A stretch of DNA of 61,003 nt from positions 1 through 61,003 of the forward strand of contig JAWQRN010000008.1 in NCBI GenBank assembly GCA_033557685.1, read 5' to 3'. Position numbers and translations under genes: made by a program. The DNA comes from Sperchopsis tessellata. Its lineage: Eukaryota; Arthropoda; Insecta; Coleoptera; Hydrophilidae. Positions 55,601 to 61,003 of the stretch are shown one piece after another; positions within the stretch are counted from its first letter, which is position 1; each line of letters begins with the position of its first letter. The notes beneath the pieces were generated by a model, which did no database searches, was not told the DNA's origin, and worked only from the letters and a program-made list of their open reading frames with translations.

Positions 55601-56928
55601 GTCGCAACCAAAATAGGGAGAAGCAATTTTACAAAAAAACCCTGACATAAAAATGACGATATTCAAAGAAATAGACGAGGAGTACATTGGGTGTTCCATT
55701 ATGAAAATATATTGGGATTGTCCAAGGAACTAGTGTTTCCCTGCACAATTTCTAAATATTTTTTATGAAAATGACCACCCAAATCTTCAAAAAGAAATAT
55801 ACTTTCCATGAAAGTTGCAAGCCTAAAAGTAAATAGCACTTAAAGTGAAGCCAAGTGGTTAACCTTGGTATCTTTTCTACAAACCAATGATCCTGATATT
55901 TTCATGTTACAGAAGACAAACACCACCAAATCACCACTTCCAAATTATAGATCCCCCTATGATATTCTATTCAATTCATCTGTAAACGCCTATTCTGATA
56001 AAATGATTGGCTTCAAAAAATTAATATTATACAATCATACTATACACCCATACACTCTATAAACCCATACACTCATATAGGCAGTTCCATAAACATATAA
56101 ACACTTATATTTAAACTCAGGAAAACATATGATGGTTATGTGTCCTAATATCTATCATGTATGCAACGTATTGCCTATATAATTATAAATACAAATTATA
56201 TCATAATTTTTCTAACTTGTTACATTACAGGATAACAAAAGTGAAAATATTGGACAAAAGTAATGTGATTTCCCAGTAGAAACTTCAGCAATTTGCTGAA
56301 CTATAAGTCAAATGTGTTTATTAAATAACAGTTTCCAACTTTTTAGTTAATACCATGACATACTCAATAATATTTAGCGAAAGATTAATTTTACTACCGA
56401 ATACAAGAACATTTGGAAACCTAGGGAAATGTTTCTGAATATGGAATTTGGAGACCTCTACGAGACTCACAACCTGATAATTTCTGCCCAAACTGAGAGG
56501 GTTGCTTGGCAACAATGAACATAATAAAAGTGTTATAAATGAAATATTTTGGGGAGAAGTTTAGATAATAAAACAGTTTTTGTACCTGTGATTTAAATAT
56601 AAAATTTTTGCGTAATAATTGTGCATTTTAATAATATATGTCTCCAGCAGTATGCACTAAGGAGTTTAAAATTCAAATTTCATTAGCAACAATGTTGTGG
56701 TTAGAAAATTAGACAAATATTTTTCTTAGGTTTAACTTTTTGTAAACATCCTATGGCGGTATACTGCTCCCATCGTACAATGACTATATATCTCTAGTAC
56801 CTAAATAATTGTACATCCTAAAATATGTACATGTTTAATATACATAACCTCTAAATTAAAAAAAATATAAACGCACCAGGTCGTGAAAAAGAACTTGGGT
56901 CCTGGGGGCTTAATCCATGTCCTGCCAT
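37056..56928 (-). CDS. Lta4h: Leukotriene A4 hydrolase / M1-family zinc aminopeptidase, nine coding exons
   Basis: Exons 56928-56877, 53383-53268, 53214-53075, 49891-49780, 45325-45257, 44369-44007, 38212-38006, 37873-37726 and 37669-37056 join to 1821 nt, 606 residues plus stop (human 611). All junctions keep frame with GT-AG sites. The exopeptidase motif FGGMENP places Glu272; HEIAHSW and LNEG give zinc ligands His296, His300 and Glu319 and catalytic Glu297; VPYEKG gives Tyr385. GRMKFVRPL supplies the Arg/Lys that bind the substrate carboxylate. Domains run in family order: N-terminal beta saddle, thermolysin-like catalytic domain, C-terminal helical repeat. The protein is cytosolic in known cases; no signal peptide is seen. 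In insects the aminopeptidase activity is the safer inference than leukotriene synthesis. Human Tyr378 is Phe380 here. Confidence 0.95.
37726..37873 (-). CDS. Lta4h: LTA4H proximal penultimate exon (exon 8)
   Basis: Acceptor ATTTTAG precedes ATTGATCATC. It encodes IDHLGADNKLTSLVVNLKNN, VHPDDSFSKVPYEKGSLFLR and YLESMVGGP, then donor GTAAAAA. It carries the proton-donor Tyr of PYEKG. Confidence 0.93.
38006..38212 (-). CDS. Lta4h: LTA4H exon 7, zinc-binding core
   Basis: After acceptor TTACAG comes AGDRSLSNVIAHEIAHSWTG, NLVTNKNFEHFWLNEGFTVF, IERRIIAKLEGVEAQDFQAL and GGFDELKET, then donor GTAAGA. It holds the whole HEXXH-x18-E zinc site and ends in phase 0, which allows joining to exon 8 or exon 8'. 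Confidence 0.95.
38740..39605 (-). mobile_element. LINE-E fragment: post-endonuclease linker and start of RT
   Basis: On minus: MAKFNKKPAPKIMETLNIES, DRLHETTEDNINTSWKKQKT, LYMKEVKALAKVKQDAYLKY, NRNLKRNYWMQFIKGMQYDL, then YTERWAHYINQQLIQ, and near 38850-38760 AISITIPILKKGNVKNPPNC with RTITLLN. This is the linker-plus-RT start of an endonuclease-type LINE. It sits in LTA4H intron 6, between exons 7 and 6. Confidence 0.6.
39640..40160 (+). repeat. Degenerate tandem repeats encoding EEN(S/F)R-type charged helix
   Basis: About nine iterations of A(A)GAAGAAAATTCTAGAA (for example at 39641, 39689, 39726, 39770, 39805, 39838, 39868, 39891, 39967) are spaced 25-75 bases apart. In the open part the frame gives NKLEENSRNLENKEHSW and HKSEELDLKVSAVNENVEKK. 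It immediately precedes the Gypsy Gag and is probably its N-terminal coiled coil. Confidence 0.6.
40160..43580 (+). mobile_element. Gypsy-type LTR retrotransposon (G1), gag-pol, heavily decayed
   Basis: Parts in order: Gag VKVPKFDGTSSWTLFKSIM and ALQGQALYTL; a zinc knuckle YRCGKERHSFRYC near 40640; protease-region AIVGLDFMNRHGAV; reverse transcriptase GNIEPSSRTWDSPVVLVSKK, VCLNYRRMNDVMKKDCYTLP and RIDDTLVGSQWF; RNase H end WLERLQTYHFTTKHSKGKIH with NNANALSRRPC; integrase zinc finger FHWVNCHNDVKEWCRKCIIC and core TGNKFILVAKDYFTKWVEPY; C-terminal RIKKPPGGKPTDIQYRLAPP. The order PR-RT-RH-IN is Gypsy. Stops and frameshifts occur in every domain and the RT YVDD region is deleted. I found no LTR pair. 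It lies in LTA4H intron 6, on the strand opposite to the gene. Confidence 0.85.
43590..44000. other. LTA4H intron 6, unassigned AT-rich part
   Basis: No motif or repeat was recognised between the Gypsy relic and exon 6. Confidence 0.4.
44007..44369 (-). CDS. Lta4h: LTA4H exon 6
   Basis: Acceptor GTTTAG precedes ATTTCAGCA. It encodes ISAPSELTVLMSAICDD, YLIALAVGALESREISPRCK, VWSEKEIVDAALYEFADTEK and YDLLVLPPSFPFGGMENPCL, ending TFVTPTLL at donor GTAAGT. It includes the GxMEN motif that binds the substrate amino terminus. Confidence 0.95.
44380..45245. other. LTA4H intron 5, unassigned
   Basis: AT-rich. A GC-richer patch at 44800-44930 has no recognised identity. Confidence 0.35.
45257..45325 (-). 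CDS. Lta4h: LTA4H exon 5 (23 codons)
   Basis: After acceptor TTTTTTAG the frame PIAARSVIPCQDTPTVKTKY with SAV ends at donor GTAAGT. The PCQDTP motif is conserved in the family. Both ends are phase 0. Confidence 0.92.
45330..45925. other. LTA4H intron 4, unassigned part
   Basis: No supported feature. 45480-45620 contains a few loosely repeated words (TTGATTTCCTAAGAA and TTGGATTTCTTATGAA), not called as a repeat. Confidence 0.3.
45930..46960 (-). mobile_element. LINE-F RT and C-terminal fragment
   Basis: On minus, CKSRTTAIMQIISTIFIVYD, TTMILLDLYKAFDIVWQPSS and NGKITIIRHLGCGLP match the LD..KAFD.V motif of LINE reverse transcriptases. Further on, a tail GDLHRAPYNKLKA, RRSALLVHKIYNKLPEEYKL matches LINE C-termini (..G..+YNKLP...K). 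The FADD box is not seen. It lies in LTA4H intron 4. Confidence 0.6.
46985..47265. repeat. Palindrome of Penelope family P1 termini
   Basis: Arms of about 130 bases (46994-47130 and 47135-47262) face each other with almost no spacer. Both hold TTTAGATATACTTTAATTAA, GACATGTTTC(G/A)A, CATCTTCAGG and CAGCCACAG. The same terminus ends the element at 5740-6510. The right arm, on plus, reads CCTGAAGATGAAGCAGGTGC then CTCGAAACATGTCGGC. Confidence 0.8.
47270..48100. other. LTA4H intron 4, unassigned part
   Basis: A 72-codon plus frame at 47289-47507 (VQLPVGLQLAQLSRWFSTD) is GC-richer than its surroundings and adjoins the Penelope palindrome, but I do not recognise it. Confidence 0.3.
48110..49100 (-). 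mobile_element. LINE-G RT start and C-terminal thumb, decayed
   Basis: On minus, THIIN.SFIQGIYPASLKES and KVVYKKDPAG-like segments near 48960-48880 are the RT-1 region (..N.S...G.+P..LK.S.V.P.+KK). From 48551 the open frame FEVLRLVYFGLVQSIISYGI, VFWGSAMEAGSVLVAQKKVV, RTMPGIQRNTHCRPFFQRFG and IMAVPSLHIYHVIL is the C-terminal thumb and tail of a LINE polymerase. The middle of RT is reduced. Intronic in LTA4H. Confidence 0.65.
49150..49770. other. LTA4H intron 4, unassigned part near exon 4
   Basis: No supported motif. Possibly LINE-derived from its codon-like texture, but I cannot show it. Confidence 0.3.
49780..49891 (-). CDS. Lta4h: LTA4H exon 4
   Basis: Acceptor TTGTTATAG precedes ATATATTATAAG; the first base completes a split Glu codon. 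It encodes YIISIRYETSPNASGLQWLT, PEQTAGKVYPYLFSQFQ and ends at donor GTATGT. The LQWL.PEQT.GK..PYLFSQ block is a family hallmark. Confidence 0.95.
49900..50330. other. LTA4H intron 3, unassigned part
   Basis: AT-rich with no recognised element. Confidence 0.35.
50340..51240 (+). pseudogene. Tc1/mariner-superfamily DDE transposase relic, interrupted by a repeat
   Basis: The plus frames read RQSRKIVYNILAFMYHEAE, later IVYSDESYLHENYMHDEGWS (first catalytic Asp region), EDYHKDMNYEN, then after a ~130-base insertion MENLISNLPICSVILLDN (second Asp) and LPPHYLNLIDI (third acidic position, LPPY...NPIE in intact relatives). This is the DDE_3/IS630-like layout of an insect transposon family. Several stops. 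It lies in LTA4H intron 3 on the opposite strand. Confidence 0.65.
50853..50980 (+). repeat. Dispersed ~130-bp unit, copy e, inserted in the transposase relic
   Basis: It reads AGTGAATTCATTCGTTGAAG, CGCCTTGAAAATGTCC, GGTGGACGAACCGTCGGCAC and AACAACATTCATAC. The transposase frame resumes right after it, so its borders are fixed by the host relic. Confidence 0.65.
51475..52290 (-). mobile_element. Gypsy-type element (G2), protease region joined to RT, partly open
   Basis: On minus, a 220-codon open frame starts MIDTGANISGVRLDMVIWKN, with the DTGA active site of an aspartic protease, then AILGLDFMIRHVAVMDVKER and DVIPVGTLEPVVSISRYEEN. It is a clear relative of the decayed protease region of the Gypsy relic at 40730-41300. 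Beyond the stop, fragments of RT (RIDDTLAEYNSS, ANRAKPYRP) follow, so much of RT is deleted. It lies in LTA4H intron 3. Confidence 0.75.
52310..53065. other. LTA4H intron 3, unassigned part
   Basis: AT-rich. A short T-rich run at 52790 and nothing coding. Confidence 0.35.
53075..53214 (-). CDS. Lta4h: LTA4H exon 3
   Basis: Acceptor TTTTTCAG precedes ATTTTGGATAG. It encodes ILDSKDLKIDAIYETELNKQ, LHFTVSDPIAEFGSKLTVAL and PCKDSNE (last codon split) with donor GTATGT. It is part of the N-terminal beta saddle domain. Confidence 0.92.
53268..53383 (-). CDS. Lta4h: LTA4H exon 2
   Basis: Acceptor TTGTTTCAG precedes AACTTGCAATAG; the first two bases complete a Glu codon. It encodes LAIVTFVNISLDVNFTTKVL and SGNVDLTVQKIDRSVNEV, then donor GTAAGT. 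Confidence 0.92.
53390..54595. other. LTA4H intron 1, proximal part, mostly unassigned
   Basis: Near 53735-53830 the plus frame YNMKINLKKAKAVMVFIRI resembles the (G)M.+N.KKTK.M...R segment after the FADD box of LINE polymerases. The rest, including the minus frame 54078-53839, is unrecognised. Confidence 0.35.
54609..54933 (+). mobile_element. SINE-like retroposon with target-site duplication and (GAA)n tail
   Basis: A GC-rich 325-bp block sits in AT-rich intron. It contains CACCTCCAAGTGGTGAATCC, GGTGTCAGGGCTAACGAGAG, GGTCCTCCGAAAAGGGGGTT and TGTAGCGCCATCGGAG, ending GAAGAAGAA. It is flanked by GTTCACAGTTCGT (54596-54608) and GTTCACAGTCCGT (54934-54946), which match at 12 of 13 positions. 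This target-site duplication shows insertion by target-primed reverse transcription. The body resembles short elements seen next to insect RTE-type LINEs, but family is inferred. Confidence 0.75.
54950..55860. other. LTA4H intron 1, unassigned part
   Basis: A 63-codon plus frame at 55370-55561 is unrecognised. 55600-55860 may be worn LINE sequence leading into the endonuclease remnant at 55865. Confidence 0.3.
55865..56105 (+). mobile_element. LINE endonuclease remnant
   Basis: The frame VSFLQTNDPDIFMLQKTNTT then NYRSPYDILFN and LILYNHTIHPYTL resembles the start of AP-type LINE endonucleases (L...L....PDI..LQ.T). Only about 75 codons remain. Confidence 0.4.
56110..56870. other. LTA4H intron 1, distal unassigned part
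   Basis: AT-rich with no recognised element; a minus frame at 56515-56321 has no known family. Confidence 0.35.
56877..56928 (-). CDS. Lta4h: LTA4H exon 1 (first coding exon)
   Basis: The ATG at 56928-56926 opens MAGHGLSPQDPSSFSRP, then donor GTGCGT. The DPSSFSRP motif is typical of insect members just before the N-terminal domain. The frame stays open upstream to a possible acceptor TTTTATAG (exon edge 56951), so an upstream exon could add residues or be 5' UTR. Confidence 0.8.
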
Positions 56929-56959
56929 CTCATTTGATTGCACGTCAACACCTATAAAA

Positions 56960-58290
56960 TACGAATTACATAAAACGAGATGTTAAATTATCTTATCATT
57001 CTACTTGACAATTTTTTTAAAGTAGGTAATTTAAAAGCAATTATATCATGCATCCTTATGTTTAGTATCAATAAGTGCTACAATGCAACTTGCTTACTTG
57101 CAAAGGTAACATATATTTTAAAACAATGTAGCAAATGAACTAAGAAAAAATATATTGTTGCTAATGGAACAGCCATTTGTCGTAAATTCTAATTGTAATT
57201 TGAAATAAAGAACAGAGTAAAGGAAAGAACACTGAACCAGTCAATTATATAACAATAATATTTCTCTTGCAGTAAACTCCCCATAGGTTTCGATCCAGCT
57301 AGTTGAAATGGTCACAAATACAAGTAGGCAGCTACCAAATTACTTAGGCAGTATTGAAGACTGACTAGTCCAACGCTCGTTGTATTTTCCTCTTTAGCTA
57401 GCCTGCTTTCTTTTTTGTTAGTACTCACATGTACTTGTAGTTCGTGTCTAGGTGAATGCCAAGATATACATCAGTATATGAGTACATTTTAAGTACCCAA
57501 AGAATAACAACCATCGTCCAACCACAAGATTTAGAATTAATAATTAAAAGATATATATGTGGTTGACAAATGTTATACCTAATTATCGCAGTTCTGTATA
57601 TTGATGCATTTGTAAAAAAATAAAATATCATACCTGAAGGAAAAAAGTTATATATGTACTTCACAATAAGTGTTAGATTTAAAAATATTATTATGTTTCT
57701 GATTAAATCTCTCTACTTCTAATATGGAAGATTTGAAAAACATAACATCCAAAACATTACATTTTTTACAATATTCGGTTTGAAGTTTAAAATATGAAAT
57801 TATTATAATTTGTGCTTGTCATAAGCAGAATTATATTTAATTTACTTCGTTACTAGATGCTTTGTATATGAACGAAATCTACACTATATATTACCGGTCT
57901 TTAGTCCGAGGTTTAAGATATTAATTCATAATGACACTTTCTATATGACGCTTACGTTGTTTTTTATTTGGGCTCATAACTGACGTAAAGTGATTCTTCC
58001 TTATATCAATTTATTCATCTTATTCTCCTTTGCTTTTACTTCTTCTGCTTTCAGGTCCACTAAAAGTGTTGAAAAGGATAACCTCGACCTTTGTCATTCG
58101 TCATCTTAAACAAAAGAGAGGCTTCATTAGACTAAATTCAATTGTATATTCTCCAGCACACTTCTTATTTTCTACCCATCAATCAAAATTTAAAATTCAA
58201 ATCCTCCACTAATATTAGAAATGCTAAAACAATGCCCATATCACTAAAATGCATTATAGTTTGTAGATTAAAAGGAAAACGTCATATTAT
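56960..58290. other. Upstream region of LTA4H, unassigned
   Basis: The promoter should lie here or beyond, but no core element can be supported. The plus strand from about 58030 may already be BEL/Pao-derived (frame with LKVLKRITSTFVIRHLKQK). Confidence 0.3.
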
Positions 58291-58299
58291 TTAACATTT

Positions 58300-59150
58300 C
58301 ACAAAACTGATCTATCATAGTTACATCCAGTCACAGGAATCTTATACTCTGGCTCCAATACTTTTGGGCCAGCCACTATATCTGGTTTGGATCAAACTGC
58401 TATACCCGGAATAAGGTATAAAGTCGCTTGTTTAATTTCTTCAAAACACAGTTCTCTCTCTCTATTTGAAACAGAGGCTATTGTTTTACCCCACATTACT
58501 ACATACCTTACTGTAGTTCCGCTATCAGATCATCTTAAGTACATATTCAAGTCACTTTTTCTGATAGATCCGAGATTTTAGATAGCCTCACCAATAGAAT
58601 TTCTTCTCGGATGTGATCTGTACTCTCAGATCCTTCCTTCACTTCCTCTCACCACAGTTGATGGCAAACCGTCCGTAATTCCAACTAAATTGGGGTACGT
58701 TATTATGAATATAGCTTTACTTTCTGAGGAAACCTTGCAGAAATTTTGGGATGTGGAGGAGCCTTATACCTCAACTAATATCCATTGTAATGATCTTCTC
58801 GCAAAAAAACTATTTAATAAAAACTCATTCGAATGACTCGACAGGGAGATATACTTTCGCTCTTTCTTTAACTTAGATGTTCTTGATCTGCAAGATTCCT
58901 CCGATGGAGATCTTATACGTTTTCACTGATTAGAGACTCATAAGTCAAACAACCTAATCTTGCATGACTCACATTACGCTTTCATGTCAAAGTATCAAAC
59001 TCTAGATCACATGGTAACAACGGATTCTCAATCCCTCGGTTTGAATTTTTTTCAGCTGGGCTTCTTTCACAACCATTATTTCTATCTCTATCTCAAATAC
59101 ACGTCTTTTCACATATACCACCGTTATTCTAGCATGGCTTCACTCTTAAA
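58300..59150 (+). mobile_element. BEL/Pao-type LTR retrotransposon, protease-to-RT region, decayed
   Basis: Plus frames: GILYSGSNTFGPATISGL, VACLISSKHSSLSLFETEAI, VLPHITTYL, then IEFLLGCDLYSQILPSLPLT and IPTKLGYVIMNIAL (the IDLLIG.D.Y......G......LG...G motif of Pao proteases), LQKFWDVEEPYTS and HDSHYAFMSKYQTLDHMV (the Y..FM.EY..L.HM motif before RT). Several stops. RT itself is absent. Confidence 0.7.
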
Positions 59151-59279
59151 ACCTTCATAGTCAGTCATGTTTCAACTATACACGAACATACTATCCTATC
59201 TCATTGACTCTCTGGGCTTTCTTCATGTAAGCGCTATCCACGTACTTTTGCGTATAATTTAAAATACATACCTTTAAGT

Positions 59280-61003
59280 TAGGTGACAGGAGAGGACACA
59301 GAAAGGGAACTACAACGGAGGCGGAAAATGAAGTATTAAGAAGAGAGTATGGAGAGAGGAGGGCCACACTAAAAAACTGAATAAAAGCCGCTAAGAGAAA
59401 GGCGTGGGCACAAGTCTGCGAATAAGTGGACACAAATAAAATAGCAAGAAAAAAGCTAAGGTTAATACCAAAAACAAATCTATCAGATGCGGTAAAAAGA
59501 CAGATCGCAGAACAATTATTTCCGACTCATGAGATATAGTACAGTGGAATGCAATTATCACAGAGACAGAGGAAGATATACCTCTGTTCACCGCAGAAGA
59601 ACTCGTACAGGCGGTATCAAAGATGAAGAGTGGCAAAGCACCGAGTCCCGTTGGAATATCTACAGAGGTTGTAAAATTGATGGTATATAGCCAGCCGCAG
59701 TACTGCCTGCAAATGATGAACAAGCTATTCCAAGAAGGGGAGTTTCCGCAGATATGGAAGAGAGCACGACTGGTATTAATAGAGAAAAAGAGCGAGAAGG
59801 ACAATACAGCACCGACATACAGACCACTGTGCATGCTGGACACACTGGAAAAACTGTTGGAGCGGCTGGTGGGAGAAAGAATAAAAACCGAGGCGAACCT
59901 ATTAGACAAACAATTTGGATTCAGAAAGGGGAGGTCCACTATCGACGCCATGCACAAGGCATAAACAATCGCGGATGAGGCTATCACGGGGAACTACAGG
60001 GGAAGGGACTTTTGTGTGTTGGTAACCCTGAATGTTGACAACGCTTTCAACTCGGTGCCATGGGAGGGAATAACAAGAGAACTGCTGAGAAGATAGATGC
60101 CACCGTTCCTAGTAAGGTTGGTCGCAAGCTATCTAACTGATATAACACTGAGAATTGGTGAATGCGAGAGGATTCCTTTGACTTGTGTAGTCCTGCAGGG
60201 GTCTGTCGTTGGACCCCTCATGTGGAACATATATTATGATGAACTGCTGGAGCTGCCTATGCCCTTGAGTGTAACACTTGTAGCATATGCTGACGACTTG
60301 GCAGTGGTCACTAGGGAAAGAACAACCTAGGAGCTTGAGACTAGAACCAACCACGCGGCTTTGACCATCAGTCAGTGGATGAAGAAGAAATTGAAACTCG
60401 CACCCCATAAAACACCCACAAAACAGAAGCGGTGATACTGGTGGGCAGAAGAACAATAAAATAGCTTACGCTTTTGACCGAGAACATCGAAGTACGACCC
60501 GGGGATTCTCTCAAATACCTTGGCGTAACGTTCAATAGAAACATGTATGACTAACCATATCACGATAATGTCAGGAATGGCGGGGGCAACGGCCATCGCT
60601 CTGGAAAAATCATGCCAAACATGAGAGGAGCAAGAAGTAGTAGAAGGCAAGGCGTGCTCTTTCTTCCGTTATCTACTCTGTACTGCTGTACGGTGCACCG
60701 GTGTGGAGGAGGGCAATGAGATTTGGAAAGTACAAGGACATGATGGTGAGGGCACGAAGGAGAGTCCTAATCCGAATTTGTTCTGCATATAGGACCGCGT
60801 CTACGGAAGCTCTACAGGTGGTAACAAGCACCATACCAATCGACCTAATGGTGGACGAGAGAGCTAGAAACTACGAATGGCATGTGAGGGTACTAGAAGA
60901 GAAATCAGGGAAGAAATAATGACAAGATGGCAGGAAATGGGGGAGAACCAGACAGAAGCAGTCGGTTGGACCAGAAGACTGGTTCCTCACATCAAAGACT
61001 GGT
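59280..61003 (+). mobile_element. R1-type LINE ORF2, runs off the right edge
   Basis: EELVQAVSKMKSGKAPSPVG, FQEGEFPQIWKRARLVLIEK, TYRPLCMLDTLEKLLERLVG, DKQFGFRKGRSTIDAMHKA, VTLNVDNAFNSVPWEGI, VLQGSVVGPLMWNIYYDELL, VAYADDLAVV (intact YADD), SLKYLGVTFNRNM, then VSVLLYGAPVW-like and YRTASTEALQVVTSTIPIDL. These follow the R1/TRAS order. About six stops and frameshifts. The C-terminal zinc-knuckle tail is beyond the window; a similar tail lies at 33960-34480 on the other strand. Confidence 0.82.

Noticed and set aside
59623..59964. Host gene with reverse transcriptase homology
   Set aside because: The flanking frames continue as R1 LINE on both sides; it is one block of a mobile element.
59391..59987. 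198-codon minus frame
   Set aside because: It is antisense to the R1-like reverse transcriptase, whose plus-strand motifs are unambiguous.

Overview
The window looks like an insect (arthropod) nuclear genome. It is AT-rich, its host genes are split by GT-AG introns, and most of the sequence is decayed transposable elements of kinds common in insects: Penelope-like elements, Jockey/R1/RTE-type LINEs, Gypsy and BEL/Pao LTR elements, hAT, Tc1/mariner, Jerky/Tigger and Crypton elements, and tRNA-derived SINEs. I cannot name the species from sequence alone.

Only two host genes are supported. (1) Mitochondrial ribosomal protein L13 lies on + at 1669-9549. It has four coding exons that join to exactly 178 codons, and its introns hold a MITE, a SINE, a hAT element and several Penelope-like fragments. 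(2) A leukotriene A4 hydrolase/aminopeptidase lies on - and runs from 56928 down to 37056. Its nine coding exons join in frame to 606 residues with an intact HEXXH...E zinc site. About 12 kb further downstream on the same strand is a second, intact copy of only its last two exons (24898-24096). The splice phases fit, so exon 7 could be joined to either 3' terminal module. This is the most interesting biological signal in the window.

Layout: 1-160, start of a mariner-like transposase (cut by the window edge). 585-1140, Penelope-type termini, including a palindrome. 1669-9549, mRpL13. 10.3-12.0 kb, LINE tail and a Crypton tyrosine recombinase pseudogene. 12.4 kb, a THAP-like exon. 13.0-17.9 kb, two LINEs. 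19.0-21.2 kb, a SINE and an RTE-like LINE. 22.5 kb, hAT-like GC-rich repeats. 24.1-24.9 kb, LTA4H alternative terminal exons. 25.6-26.2 kb, Penelope-like endonuclease. 28.0-33.1 kb, a LINE abutted by an opposite-strand Jockey element. 34.0-35.8 kb, R1-like tail and Jerky/Tigger transposase. 36.7 kb, a perfect hairpin. 37.0-57.0 kb, main LTA4H gene, with Gypsy, LINE, Tc1/mariner, SINE and Penelope insertions in its introns. 58.3-59.2 kb, BEL/Pao fragment. 59.3-61.0 kb, R1-like LINE running off the right edge.

Almost every mobile-element reading frame carries stops or frameshifts, so the elements look old and inactive. The host exons are all open and retain splice sites. No rRNA, true tRNA gene or CRISPR array was seen.
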